A stretch of DNA of 64,000 nucleotides, taken from positions 1 through 64,000 of the forward strand of contig ONTT01000008.1 in the NCBI GenBank assembly GCA_900320865.1, given 5' to 3'. A program made the translations under genes and the position numbers. This document shows, in pieces, positions 1 through 7,986 of the stretch. Position 1 is the first letter of the stretch. The number at the start of each line of letters is the position of its first letter. This stretch comes from an uncultured Bacteroidales bacterium. Its GTDB lineage: Bacteria; Bacteroidota; Bacteroidia; Bacteroidales; Paludibacteraceae. Under the pieces are notes generated by a model. That model made no database searches. It had not been told where the DNA came from and was given only the letters and a program-made list of their open reading frames with translations.

Positions 1-4
1 ACCT

Positions 5-898
5 TTACTTTCCCCAATTAAGTTTGTTGCGGAGGGATTTCAAGAAACTGTTATCGCCTATTTGCACTACTTTCACGGTGTAAGTCGCGCGCTCGATGTG
101 CAGACTCATGTCCGTACTCAGACTCTGACTGCGACCGTCCACCGACACCATATACGAGTCGTAGCGGCTCGTCACGCGAATATCAAATTTCCAATCATCC
201 GGTACTACCAGCGGCTTGACCGTCAAACTATGCGGCGCAATAGGTGTGAGGATGATACCACGGCTCTGAGGCACCATCAACGGACCGCCGATAGAGAGGT
301 TATATGCCGTACTGCCCGTAGGCGTAGCGATCACCAATCCGTCCGAATGATAGGTGTGCAGTAATTCGCCGTTCACCTTGGTCTCAATAGTCAGCATGTT
401 CGTCAAACCTTGCTTGAGGATCGCAATCTCATTCAGCGCATTCGGCGACATGATCAGTCCCTCGCGAACAATACCATCCTTGTCTATGATGCTCAAATTC
501 AGCAGACTGCGTTGCTCAATCGTATATTGACCGGCTACCAACTGATTAAGAATTGCATCCAAATCATTAGTCTGTACTTCGGCCAGGAATCCCAAATGAC
601 CGCAGTTCACACCCAGGATAGGAATGTTTTTGTTTCCGATAGCAGCAGCGCTCGTCAGGAACGTACCATCACCTCCTACCGAAAGCGCAAAATCAATCGG
701 CTCGCCGTAGATATTCTCCGGTTGCTTCTCGCCATCCCAATTCTCCGGGAAACTCGGATACTCACGCAGGTCCAATTCCTGCCTCAGTTCCTGCGACAGC
801 ATCACGTGCACGCCGCGCTCTGTCATGAATTGCAATATATGCCGCACCTCTGTCAAGGTGTTCGCTTTTAATGCATTTCCAAAAATCGCTATTGTCAT
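5..898 (-). CDS. nadK: NAD kinase
   Basis: A 297-residue ATP-NAD kinase that phosphorylates NAD to NADP in the cytoplasm. The diagnostic GGDGT motif is at residues 75-79 (LSVGGDGTFLTSAA) and is followed by the NCGHLGFLAE and GSTAYNLSIGGP blocks of the family. The frame stays open 63 bp further upstream, but the ATG at 898 begins the conserved MTIAIFGN strand, and the extra codons lie on the promoter, so 898 is chosen. A minus-strand promoter ends about 30 bp upstream. In other Bacteroidales nadK is usually divergent from pdxJ; here the two are separated by a four-gene surface operon. Confidence 0.95.
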   Translation of the reverse strand: MTIAIFGNALKANTLTEVRHILQFMTERGVHVMLSQELRQELDLREYPSFPENWDGEKQPENIYGEPIDFALSVGGDGTFLTSAAAIGNKNIPILGVNCGHLGFLAEVQTNDLDAILNQLVAGQYTIEQRSLLNLSIIDKDGIVREGLIMSPNALNEIAILKQGLTNMLTIETKVNGELLHTYHSDGLVIATPTGSTAYNLSIGGPLMVPQSRGIILTPIAPHSLTVKPLVVPDDWKFDIRVTSRYDSYMVSVDGRSQSLSTDMSLHIERATYTVKVVQIGDNSFLKSLRNKLNWGK

Positions 899-930
899 AA
901 GGCCACAATACGCTAATTTAAATTTGGCTG

Positions 931-961
931 CAAAGTTACTACAAAAATTTGGAATATACAA
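931..961 (-). promoter_or_regulatory. nadK promoter
   Basis: Read on the minus strand: TTG (961-959), 20-bp spacer, TAACTTTG (938-931). This is the Bacteroidota -33/-7 pattern, 33 bp before the chosen nadK start. Confidence 0.8.
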
Positions 962-1060
962 GGATTTGACGGTAAAAATTAAATTTATTTAAATTTTTAA
1001 TGGGAAATACTTGTTGTTCGCACAAGGATGCGAACGTATTTATTCTTATCTCGCTTCGCC

Positions 1061-1228
1061 CGCCCGCTTCTTTTGCCATAGCGTCCGTCACGTCGTCTAT
1101 TATCCCGAATGTCATTCGGGTATAGCCGCCATGCCGCCCCGCCTGCTTCTTTCGCCCTAGCGTCCGTCACGTCGTCTATTATCCCGAATGTCATTCGGGT
1201 ATAGCCGCCATGCCGCCCCGCCCGCTTC
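1061..1228. repeat. 79-bp tandem repeat with internal palindromes
   Basis: Two copies with a 79-bp period (1061-1139 and 1140-1218) and the first bases of a third. They differ at only a few positions. Each copy holds a palindrome of 8-bp arms around one base, CCCGAATG-t-CATTCGGG (1104-1120 and 1183-1199). Open frames through the repeat are low-complexity and have no gene character. The rest of the nadK/1351 gap (962-1060) is AT-rich with no recognised signal. Confidence 0.85.
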
Positions 1229-1297
1229 GGGCGTTTCTGTTTCGTCCATTGAAATCGGATTATATCCGATATTTTTCAAAGAAAAAATTCTCATTTA

Positions 1298-1329
1298 TTT
1301 GCATATATCAAAGAAAAGCAGTACCTTTG
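1298..1329 (+). promoter_or_regulatory. Promoter of the 1351-4252 surface operon
   Basis: TTG at 1299-1301, 20-bp spacer, TACCTTTG at 1322-1329. The -33 box continues as TTGCATATATC, the extension found on many promoters of this window. About 37 bp around it are identical to the promoter at 4438-4469. Confidence 0.85.
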
Positions 1330-1350
1330 CGGCGGCAAAGGTCAATGGCA

Positions 1351-2223
1351 ATGAAAGGTATTCGTTGGATAGTTGTCTTGTGGGCAAGCTTGATGCTTAG
1401 TCCGATGATGGCGCAGACATCTGCGCTCGTTGTCGGCTTACGCGGCGGTGCAACGATACTCGACGTCGGAGGTACGGGAATGGTAGACCTGCGTTATGCC
1501 TGGTATGGTGATCTGATTGGCGGCTGTCATTTGGGTTTGGCGGTGGGTGCCGGAATAGGTTACGGACAGATTAATTTCAAAGGCAGCGAGAGCTTAGCCT
1601 ATTCCCGTACAGATTATCTGGGCAACACGTTGGACTATTCGATTATTGCGGACTATAAACAAGTGAATCGCTATGCGAGCGCAGAAGCATCGCTGCTGGC
1701 GGCATTTAAGGTAAGCGGATTCACACTCAATGTCGGTCCGCGATTCATGCTGCCTTTCGCTACTTCTGCTACGCAGACGCTCTCTCGCGCAGATATCACC
1801 GCGTACTATCCGCTCTACGACGTATCTGTTCCTAATGAAGAGATAACCGGCAAATTAGCGACGCCGTATAGTCAATCTTGCGCTTCGGTGCTGCCGAAGT
1901 ATAACCTTCTATTGGCGGCTGAGGCTGGCTGGGAGTTTGCCCTGTCCGGTAATCATAGTCTGGGCGTGCAAGCCTATGCTGATATTGGCCTTTGGTCTCC
2001 TAAGACTACTATCACCGACGTGCCACCTTTCATTAACGTCTATCCTATTGAGGCCGCCAACACGCCTGCGGAGGTAAGCGTCTCTGCTGCGCCCATTAAT
2101 CCTAAGCGTTACATCGCTGTCGGTATACGCGTATATTATAAGTTCCAATTGAGTTCCGATCGTTCGCGCCGTATCAACACGGGCGACACCAAGGCTCACC
2201 GTAACCGTTATCTGGACCGCTGA
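1351..2223 (+). CDS. Outer-membrane beta-barrel protein
   Basis: A 290-residue exported protein. The ATG at 1351 gives a clean signal peptide (MKGIRWIVVLWASLML, cleavage after MMA); upstream in-frame codons overlap the promoter and are discarded, and an ATG two codons earlier (1345) is also possible. The mature part alternates aromatic and small residues in about ten strands (GLRGGATILDVGG, YAWYGDLIGGCHLGLAVGAG, AVGIRVYYKFQLSS near the end), as in small barrels of the outer membrane. The last ~25 residues are charged and would lie outside the barrel. Its stop overlaps the next start (TGATG), so the two are translationally coupled. It may anchor the products of the three downstream genes; that is inference from order alone. 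Confidence 0.75.
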   Translation: MKGIRWIVVLWASLMLSPMMAQTSALVVGLRGGATILDVGGTGMVDLRYAWYGDLIGGCHLGLAVGAGIGYGQINFKGSESLAYSRTDYLGNTLDYSIIADYKQVNRYASAEASLLAAFKVSGFTLNVGPRFMLPFATSATQTLSRADITAYYPLYDVSVPNEEITGKLATPYSQSCASVLPKYNLLLAAEAGWEFALSGNHSLGVQAYADIGLWSPKTTITDVPPFINVYPIEAANTPAEVSVSAAPINPKRYIAVGIRVYYKFQLSSDRSRRINTGDTKAHRNRYLDR

Positions 2224-3062
2224 TGCATAAACGCCTGCTGTACATAGTACTAATAGTTGGACTGAGTTTATCACTTAGTCCATCGCTCTATGCGCAGAGT
2301 ACACCTACAATCGTGGCTACGGGTAACTGCGGGGATCAGGAACCTTCCTACGACGGTTGTGTGCATCTATGCGATCAACCGAGCGCCACATGGACGCTCT
2401 ATTCGGATAGCACGCTTGTCATCGAAGGAACCGGCAGGATGGGTAGTTGCATTACGGAATACCGAAATTCGTACGGCAGCAAAATCAAATCGGTTCATTT
2501 CTCTGCCGGCATTGAATATATCGGTCGGCTTGCCTTGTCGTATCTGAACAACCTGGAGAGAATTACCGTAGATCCTGCGAATCCTTACTATGAAAGTCCG
2601 GAGAACAGCAACTGCTTGATCGAGAAACAAAACGAAAACGACAAGAATGTCTTGCTCTTTATAGGCAACGGTTTTATCCCGGAAGGTGTAGAAGTAATGC
2701 GTGATTATGCGCTGTGCGATAACTACCGCATGACATCTGTCGAAATCCCGCGCAGCGTGAAGCAGATGGGTGAGACCACTCCGCCGTGCGGTGTAGGCCA
2801 CACTTCGCCATTTTATCTTCCTTCGCTCACGGAGATTCACGTGAACTGGACCTCGGCGGACGAACTGCCTACATGGATGATGACGCCGTCTATCTATAGG
2901 GCGAATCAAATCACTTTGTATGTACCCTGCGGAACGAAGAGCATCTATAAAAGTGCACTCCCGTGGAAGAACTGCAAAGCCATTATAGAGGAAGGAAGTC
3001 CTGTGACGGTGAACGTAAATGACCCGTCGATGGGAACGGTAACAATAGAAATAATTGAATAA
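2223..3062 (+). CDS. BspA-like LRR surface protein ending in half an InlB-type repeat
   Basis: 279 residues with a signal peptide (MHKRLLYIVLIVGLSLSL, cleavage near LYA-QS). The middle carries BspA/LRR_5 signatures: ITVDPANPYYES, VEVMRDYALCDN, TSVEIPRSVKQMG, LTEIHVNWTSADELP, and the terminal ITLYVPCGTKSIYK block. The last ~20 residues (VTVNVNDPSMGTVTIEIIE) match the first half of an InlB-type beta repeat and then stop. The matching second half begins the next gene after its signal peptide. No sorting tail is present. LRR proteins of this type are surface adhesins; the ligand is unknown. Confidence 0.75.
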   Translation: MHKRLLYIVLIVGLSLSLSPSLYAQSTPTIVATGNCGDQEPSYDGCVHLCDQPSATWTLYSDSTLVIEGTGRMGSCITEYRNSYGSKIKSVHFSAGIEYIGRLALSYLNNLERITVDPANPYYESPENSNCLIEKQNENDKNVLLFIGNGFIPEGVEVMRDYALCDNYRMTSVEIPRSVKQMGETTPPCGVGHTSPFYLPSLTEIHVNWTSADELPTWMMTPSIYRANQITLYVPCGTKSIYKSALPWKNCKAIIEEGSPVTVNVNDPSMGTVTIEIIE

Positions 3063-3081
3063 CAAAATAACCCAAAATTGT

Positions 3082-3591
3082 ATGAGAAAATTAAGTTTCA
3101 TCTTGTTTGCACTCAGTATGAGTATTGGCCTCTGGGCGCAAATAATCCCAAGTGGAGACAAAGTCGCCTGCGGGAAAAGCGTTCGTATCACCGCGACGGA
3201 GAAAGAGGGGTACGAATTTGTAAAATGGTCCGATGAAGTGACCGACAACCCCCGTGTGGTGGCAGTGAACGATGCTGTGAATATCACAGCCGTCTTCAAA
3301 CTCAAAGAGTACACCCTTGATCCGACTCTGTTCGGCGAAGGTGTAACGTTGAACGGCAGTTCAACCCCTATCACCGTCACGATGGGACAGGAGGTGACAG
3401 CATTAGCTACGGCTACCGATGAGTGCGAAGAGTTTAAGAACTGGAACGACGACAACACTGAAAACCCGCGTACGTTTACCTATGACGGGACAGCAACTCC
3501 GTTCACGGTCGTTTATGGAACCAAACTGTTCACCGTTACCGCTAACGCAGCGGCTACGGAGGGCGATATAACCATCGAACTTATTCCTTAA
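3082..3591 (+). CDS. InlB-type repeat protein bounded by two half repeats
   Basis: 169 residues. A TTG at 3055 extends the frame, but the ATG at 3082 starts an ordinary signal peptide (MRKLSFILFALSMSIGLWA-Q) and is preferred. The mature protein opens with the second half of an InlB/Flg_new-type repeat (GDKVACGKSVRITATEKEG, then EFVKWSDEVTDNPR), continues with one complete repeat (EEFKNWNDDNTENPR), and ends with the first half of another (FTVTANAAATEGDITIELIP). It is small, has no membrane anchor or sorting tail, and lies between two genes that carry the complementary halves. Confidence 0.7.
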   Translation: MRKLSFILFALSMSIGLWAQIIPSGDKVACGKSVRITATEKEGYEFVKWSDEVTDNPRVVAVNDAVNITAVFKLKEYTLDPTLFGEGVTLNGSSTPITVTMGQEVTALATATDECEEFKNWNDDNTENPRTFTYDGTATPFTVVYGTKLFTVTANAAATEGDITIELIP

Positions 3592-3610
3592 TCGAAAATC
3601 GGAAATATAA

Positions 3611-4252
3611 ATGCGGCGTTGGGCATTATACATAGTATTTCTCTGGACACTCGGTGCAGCGGCGGCTGAACTGACAGGCGTTCCTTGTGGCGCTACGGTT
3701 CGTCTGCGTGCAATAGCACCGGACGGATGGCATTTCGACCATTGGTCGGATGGCAGTACCGACTCTGTGTATCTGGTTGAAGTACGCTCTGACCTGCATT
3801 TGATTGCTTATTTCTCGTCTGCTTGCGAAGACTTTAATTTACCGGCTGTCGCACTTTATGACCGACTGATCATGCTCGATATGCGCTCCATACAAGCGTT
3901 GGGTTATTTCTTCGAGCCTCATCAAGTGACCTGGTACCGCGTCAAAGGGCAGCCTGACCCGTTAGACGATTCAGGGGATGCTTCCTCTTCCGACCCACCG
4001 GATGAAGAAGTCGGAACGGGCTATTACCTCACGTTGGATCAGAATTTAGTAGGCACTGGATCTTACTATGCATTAGTGGATATGAGTATCGACGCCACAG
4101 GCTTATTGTGCCCTATCATGCGCTCGCAGCTTGTGCAGTTCTCCGCCCCCAAGAACGCTGATTCTTCCGCGCAAAAGATTCTCCGCAACAACCAAATCTT
4201 CATCCTCCGCGGTGATAAGGTTTATACCTTGCAAGGCCAGGAAATAAAGTAA
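3611..4252 (+). CDS. InlB half-repeat protein with type IX-like C-terminal tail
   Basis: 213 residues: signal peptide (MRRWALYIVFLWTLGAAAA), then the second half of an InlB-type repeat (GVPCGATVRLRAIAPDGWHF, DHWSDGSTDS), a central beta-rich region with an acidic linker (DDSGDASSSDPPDEE), and a C-terminal stretch ILRNNQIFILRGDKVYTLQG. The same kind of ending closes the protein at 10503-11636, and it resembles the short secretion/anchoring tails common in Bacteroidales surface proteins. It is the only protein of the three-gene set with such a tail. Function unknown beyond a probable surface location. Confidence 0.7.
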   Translation: MRRWALYIVFLWTLGAAAAELTGVPCGATVRLRAIAPDGWHFDHWSDGSTDSVYLVEVRSDLHLIAYFSSACEDFNLPAVALYDRLIMLDMRSIQALGYFFEPHQVTWYRVKGQPDPLDDSGDASSSDPPDEEVGTGYYLTLDQNLVGTGSYYALVDMSIDATGLLCPIMRSQLVQFSAPKNADSSAQKILRNNQIFILRGDKVYTLQGQEIK

Positions 4253-4353
4253 TCCTAACCCCTGTAGCGCAGCGTCCTGTAGCTGCATGCTGTGTCCTAT
4301 CTCCTTCGTCCATTTGCCTGGCATCGTATGGAGGTACTTTATAGCGTTTATGC

Positions 4354-4379
4354 GCCGCATATTCATGTGCGGCTCTTTC
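4354..4379 (+). terminator. Possible terminator of the surface operon
   Basis: GCCGCA (4354-4359), 8-nt loop, TGCGGC (4368-4373), followed by a pyrimidine-rich run TCTTTCTTC. The stem is short, so this is a weak candidate. The remainder of 4253-4437 shows nothing else. Confidence 0.35.
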
Positions 4380-4437
4380 TTCTTCCATTCCAGGGAATAG
4401 TATTCGCCGCTAAAATGCTTCGTTTTTTTCACTTTTA

Positions 4438-4469
4438 TTTGCATATATCAAAGAAAAGCAGTACCTTTG
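4438..4469 (+). promoter_or_regulatory. Promoter with no clear gene directly behind it
   Basis: TTG 4439-4441, 20-bp spacer, TACCTTTG 4462-4469. It is identical over about 37 bp to the promoter at 1298. Downstream is a 17-codon frame (ATG at 4480) made largely of 11-bp repeats; the next real gene is pdxJ, which has its own promoter at 4648. It may give a leader transcript or be a duplicated promoter. Confidence 0.7.
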
Positions 4470-4488
4470 CACTCGAATTATGGACTTT

Positions 4489-4532
4489 GAACGACGGTCG
4501 AACGACGGTCAAGCGACGGTCAAGCGACAGTA
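4489..4532 (+). repeat. 11-bp tandem array in a leader
   Basis: Four units of 11 bp: GAACGACGGTC twice, AAGCGACGGTC, AAGCGACAGTA. They lie about 20 bp after the -7 box of the 4438 promoter and form most of a 17-codon open frame whose reality is doubtful. Confidence 0.8.
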
Positions 4533-4589
4533 AAAGCCAACGTGCAGCCAACGTCGCCCCGAAAATAAGCCAAAATTTATGTACTATAC

Positions 4590-4615
4590 TATATTATATA
4601 TTTATATATAATATA
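4590..4615. repeat. AT-only inverted repeat
   Basis: Arms of 12 bp (4590-4601 and 4604-4615) around TT, composed only of A and T. It lies upstream of the pdxJ promoter and could be an AT-rich upstream element or an operator; no further evidence. Confidence 0.6.
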
Positions 4616-4647
4616 CTTTTTAAGCACTGTGAATTTTTTGTTTTTTC

Positions 4648-4678
4648 TTGCATATATGCAATTTTTGTTGTATCTTTG
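4648..4678 (+). promoter_or_regulatory. pdxJ-exbBD-tonB promoter
   Basis: TTG 4648-4650, 20-bp spacer, TATCTTTG 4671-4678, with the TTGCATATAT extension at the -33 box. The pdxJ start is 24 bp beyond the -7 box, so the leader is short. Confidence 0.85.
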
Positions 4679-4701
4679 CAGCGGATTTCAAAATACTCGA
4701 C

Positions 4702-5415
4702 ATGACAAAACTGAGTGTAAACATTAATAAAGTAGCTACGCTGCGTAATGCGCGTGGGGGTAATCTGCCTGATGTTCAGCGCTTTGCGGTGGACTGCGAG
4801 TTGTTTGGCGCGCAGGGCATTACGGTTCATCCGCGTCCAGATGAGCGTCATATTCGTAAGGAGGATGTATATCAACTGAAGTCGATGGTGACCACGGAAC
4901 TGAATGTGGAAGGAAATCCGACGGAGGAGTTCCTGGCGCTGGTTTCGGATATCCGTCCGACGCAGGTGACGCTCGTGCCCGATGATCCGAACCAGTTGAC
5001 CTCGAATCACGGTTGGGATACCCGTCGGCATCTCGATTTCCTAAAGGGCGTAGTGAACCAGTTGCACGCTTATCGTATTCGCGTGAGTATCTTCGTGGAT
5101 CCCGATCCCGAGATGGTGGAGTATGCGCTGCGCACCGGAGCCGACCGCGTGGAACTGTACACAGGTCCGTACGCTGAGTTGTTTACGACCGATCCGAAAA
5201 AAGCCATCGAGAAATATCGTCCGGCTGCAGAGAAAGCGCACGAGTTGGGGCTCGGTATGAATGCCGGGCATGACCTGAACCTCAAGAACCTCAAGCCCTT
5301 CATCAAGGCCTTCCCTTGGACCGCGGAGGTTAGTATCGGCCATGCCATCATTTGCGATGCACTCTATCTTGGCATCCAAGAAACTATTCAAGAATATTTA
5401 GATCTTTTAAAATAA
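4702..5415 (+). CDS. pdxJ: Pyridoxine 5'-phosphate synthase
   Basis: A 237-residue TIM-barrel enzyme that condenses 1-deoxyxylulose 5-phosphate with aminoacetone 3-phosphate to form pyridoxine 5'-phosphate. Family marks are the N-terminal [17 protein letters not shown], the [12 protein letters not shown] strand with its catalytic histidine and arginine, ELNVEGNPT, the [17 protein letters not shown] block, [13 protein letters not shown], and the C-terminal [11 protein letters not shown] and EVSIGHAII. Length is normal. The ATG at 4702 is used because the upstream frame (from 4648) runs into the promoter. exbB follows after 1 bp, the usual Bacteroidales arrangement. Confidence 0.96.
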   Translation: MTKLSVNINKVATLRNARGGNLPDVQRFAVDCELFGAQGITVHPRPDERHIRKEDVYQLKSMVTTELNVEGNPTEEFLALVSDIRPTQVTLVPDDPNQLTSNHGWDTRRHLDFLKGVVNQLHAYRIRVSIFVDPDPEMVEYALRTGADRVELYTGPYAELFTTDPKKAIEKYRPAAEKAHELGLGMNAGHDLNLKNLKPFIKAFPWTAEVSIGHAIICDALYLGIQETIQEYLDLLK

Positions 5416-5416
5416 T

Positions 5417-6106
5417 ATGTTATTTCAAATTGACACAACAGCCCTGGAAGAGGTGCTGATTCCGGCGGAAGAGCCTGTACAAGAGTCTATTAACCTGTTC
5501 GAAATGGCGCAATATGGCGGATGGATCATGATTATCCTTGCTATCTTGCTGGCCGGAGCTTGCTATATCTTCATCGCTCGTATGGTAGTGATCAAACAGG
5601 CGACACGCGAAGATAAATCGTTCATGGATCGCATTCGCGATTATATCCATGAGGGTAAGATTGATTCGGCGCTGAATCTCTGCAAGCAGACAGATACTCC
5701 TTCTGCGCACATGATAGAAAAAGGTATCACGCGTATCGGCCGTCCGATGCAGGATGTACAGGTGGCTGTAGAGAACGTCGGAAACCTCGAAGTAGGTCGT
5801 TTGGAGAAGGGCCTTGTTATCATGGCTACGATAGCTGCAGGAGCCCCGATGCTCGGTTTCCTCGGCACGGTTCTGGGTATGGTTCAGACCTTCTATAACA
5901 TGGCGCAGACCTCGGGTGGTATCATCGAGATGAGTGCCCTCTCGACGGGTATGTACCAGGCGATGGTAACTACCATCGGCGGTCTGATAGTAGGTATCCT
6001 GGCGATGTTTGCTTATAACTTCCTGGTAGCTCGTATCGACCGCGTGGTTCGTCTCTTGGAGAGCCGCACGATGGAGTTTATGGATTTGTTGAACGAACCC
6101 GCATAA
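5417..6106 (+). CDS. exbB: MotA/TolQ/ExbB proton channel protein
   Basis: 229 residues, inner-membrane subunit of the ExbB-ExbD-TonB motor that powers outer-membrane TonB receptors. A first membrane helix lies at about 34-57 (GWIMIILAILLAGACYIFIA), a cytoplasmic domain follows, and two more helices contain the conserved GFLGTVLGMVQTF and YQAMVTTIGGLIVGILAMF blocks with the channel-lining threonines. It is cotranscribed with pdxJ (1-bp gap) and exbD (6-bp gap). The TonB receptor at 22082 is a plausible client. Confidence 0.94.
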   Translation: MLFQIDTTALEEVLIPAEEPVQESINLFEMAQYGGWIMIILAILLAGACYIFIARMVVIKQATREDKSFMDRIRDYIHEGKIDSALNLCKQTDTPSAHMIEKGITRIGRPMQDVQVAVENVGNLEVGRLEKGLVIMATIAAGAPMLGFLGTVLGMVQTFYNMAQTSGGIIEMSALSTGMYQAMVTTIGGLIVGILAMFAYNFLVARIDRVVRLLESRTMEFMDLLNEPA

Positions 6107-6112
6107 GGTGTT

Positions 6113-6520
6113 ATGGCATTAAAAAGACGAAATAGGGTAGAAGCAGGATTTGCGATGAGTTCCATGACGGACCTCGTGTTCCTCTTGTTGCTCTTCTTTG
6201 TGATGGCATCTACGATGTCTTCGCCGAACGATATCAAGATTAATCTGCCTACATCCCGTGCGCAGAAAGCGACTCGTCCGCAAGTGGCGAAGGTGTCGAT
6301 CGATAACCTCGGTAATTATTTTGTGGCGCTGGGAAAAGAGAAACCGGTTGCCGTCGATCCGGAGAGTCTGGAGGGTTACCTCAGTGGTATCCAGGCGTCG
6401 GACTCCACGATGTATATCGCGCTGCATGCCGATGAGGATGTGGCATATAAAGAAGTGGTTCGTGTGCTCGATATCGCCAATGAGCATCATATGAAACTGG
6501 TAGTAGCTACCAAGAGATAA
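6113..6520 (+). CDS. exbD: ExbD/TolR biopolymer transport protein
   Basis: 135 residues with one N-terminal membrane helix (LVFLLLLFFVMAS) that begins at the conserved proton-carrying aspartate, D20 in SSMTDLVF. The periplasmic domain ends in the typical DEDVAYKEVVRVLDIA and KLVVATKR. It partners ExbB. Its stop codon is the first unit of a 7-bp repeat array that fills the gap to tonB. Confidence 0.93.
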   Translation: MALKRRNRVEAGFAMSSMTDLVFLLLLFFVMASTMSSPNDIKINLPTSRAQKATRPQVAKVSIDNLGNYFVALGKEKPVAVDPESLEGYLSGIQASDSTMYIALHADEDVAYKEVVRVLDIANEHHMKLVVATKR

Positions 6521-6552
6521 GAGCTAAGAGCCGAGAGGTAAGAGCTAATAGT
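6518..6552 (+). repeat. 7-bp array at the exbD/tonB junction
   Basis: Five units in exact 7-bp phase: TAAGAGC, TAAGAGC, CGAGAGG, TAAGAGC, TAATAGT. The first TAA is the exbD stop and the array ends 4 bp before the tonB ATG. Confidence 0.85.
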
Positions 6553-6555
6553 TTA

Positions 6556-7368
6556 ATGACAAAAAAACAAGAACGACATATTGTAGCGTCTATCGGTACA
6601 CTGCTGTTTCTGGCTATTGTGTTTCTGCTGCTGTGGTTGATTAAGTTGCATGCTTACCAGCCGGAGCAGGAAGAAGGTATCGAAGTGGCGTTCGGCGAAG
6701 TGGAAGAAGCGGGAGGATACATGGCGGAGCAATCCGAAGCAGTGCCTCTGCCGGCTCCTGAACCTACGGCACCGGATGTGGCTTCTGCACCTTCCGACAA
6801 CGACTTGATGACCTCGGAGGACGAAGAGACACTGGCTTTGCGTAAAGCGGCTGAAGAGGCCGAGAAAGCACGCAAACAGGCGGAGGCAGAGAAGCAGCGT
6901 AAGGCGCGCGAAGAACAAGCCCGTTTAGAGGCGGAGCGCAAAGCCCGAGAAGCGGCTGAAGCTGCCGAACGTGCCAAACAGGCCGAAGCCATCGCGAAGG
7001 CAAATCAGTTAGGCTCGCTCTTCGGGCAGTCCGGTAACTCCTCCGGTTCGGGCGACAGCCAAGGTGCCGGACAGAAAGGCAATCCGGTAGGACACGGTTC
7101 CAGCGGAGGTAATAACTGGACCTTATCCGGACGAAATATCAAAGGTACCCTTCCGCAACCGTCTAATGACTTCAAGCAGGAAGGAAAAGTTGTGGTACAG
7201 ATACGTGTCAACGCGGCGGGAAATGTGATTGAAGCAACCGTTAAAGGCGGAGACGTATCGGACAAACAAACCCAACAAATCGCGCTCGATGCAGCACGCA
7301 AAGCGAAGTTCACCGAGGGCGATCATGATCAGATCGGAACAATCACCTATATATTCAAGTTAAATTAA
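6556..7368 (+). CDS. tonB: TonB-like energy transducer
   Basis: 270 residues. Membrane helix at about 12-33 (GTLLFLAIVFLLLWLIKL), a proline/acid region (PLPAPEPTAPD), a long Ala/Glu/Lys/Arg segment at about 91-146 probably forming an extended helix across the periplasm, a Gly/Ser linker, and a C-terminal TonB domain (KVVVQIRVNAAGNVIEATV, ending TYIFKLN). Such charged helices replace the Pro/Lys rod of enterobacterial TonB in many Bacteroidota. Last member of the pdxJ-exbB-exbD-tonB group. Confidence 0.9.
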   Translation: MTKKQERHIVASIGTLLFLAIVFLLLWLIKLHAYQPEQEEGIEVAFGEVEEAGGYMAEQSEAVPLPAPEPTAPDVASAPSDNDLMTSEDEETLALRKAAEEAEKARKQAEAEKQRKAREEQARLEAERKAREAAEAAERAKQAEAIAKANQLGSLFGQSGNSSGSGDSQGAGQKGNPVGHGSSGGNNWTLSGRNIKGTLPQPSNDFKQEGKVVVQIRVNAAGNVIEATVKGGDVSDKQTQQIALDAARKAKFTEGDHDQIGTITYIFKLN

Positions 7369-7396
7369 AAATTTAACATTTTAGATTTAAGATTTA
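7362..7396 (+). repeat. 7-bp array at the tonB/DJ-1 junction
   Basis: Five units in phase: AAATTAA, AAATTTA, ACATTTT, AGATTTA, AGATTTA. The tonB stop lies in unit 1 and the A of the next gene's ATG is the last base of unit 5. Confidence 0.85.
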
Positions 7397-7923
7397 TGAA
7401 TTATCTCTTTTTGGACAATGGTTTCGAAGAAATCGAGGCTATCACAACCATCGATTTGTTACGTCGCGCTAAGATTGCTGTGACGACCGTCTCTATCACC
7501 GGAAACCCGATGGTTCTCGGCGCACATAATATTGCGGTCGAGGCAGACGGACTGATTGAACGAATTGACTTCTCCGATGCTGAGATGCTTATCCTGCCGG
7601 GTGGGCAAACCAAACTCGGTGAGTGTTCCGCTTTGTGCGAACTGCTCGTAGAGCATAATAATGCCGGCAAACTGATTGCAGCGATCTGTGCTGCGCCTAT
7701 GGTACTCGGTAAACTCGGTATTCTCAAAGGCAAACAGGCAACCTGCTATCCGGGCTGCCAAGAACCTTTAGGAGAAAGTTATGTGGGTGGACTGGTAGTA
7801 GAATCGAAGAATATCATCACGGCCAAAGGCCCGGGATTAAGTGCTGATTTTGCGTTCTGTATCATCGAGCGTCTTGCTTCTTCCGAAGTGGCGGATGCGG
7901 TGTATGATGCGGCGCAGTATTAA
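7396..7923 (+). CDS. DJ-1/PfpI family protein
   Basis: 175 residues of the DJ-1/ThiJ superfamily. The nucleophile-elbow cysteine is C98 in AAICAAPMVLG, the acidic partner is in GFEEIEAI near the N terminus, and the LILPGG strand and the C-terminal ITAKGPGLSADFAF block are typical. Members act as protein or nucleotide deglycases, chaperones or redox sensors; which applies cannot be told from sequence. It follows tonB by 27 bp and may be cotranscribed. Confidence 0.88.
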   Translation: MNYLFLDNGFEEIEAITTIDLLRRAKIAVTTVSITGNPMVLGAHNIAVEADGLIERIDFSDAEMLILPGGQTKLGECSALCELLVEHNNAGKLIAAICAAPMVLGKLGILKGKQATCYPGCQEPLGESYVGGLVVESKNIITAKGPGLSADFAFCIIERLASSEVADAVYDAAQY

Positions 7924-7986
7924 TAAATTACACACTTAAGGAGTGGTAATCAATCTCTATTATTCATCTTTTAAATCGGTATTATT

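Noticed and set aside
997..1194. 65-residue minus-strand frame
   Set aside because: It is the translation of the 79-bp tandem repeat and has no start or promoter context.
2367..3458. 363-residue minus-strand frame across the LRR and InlB genes
   Set aside because: Crosses the boundaries of two genes with signal peptides and recognisable repeats; composition is not protein-like.
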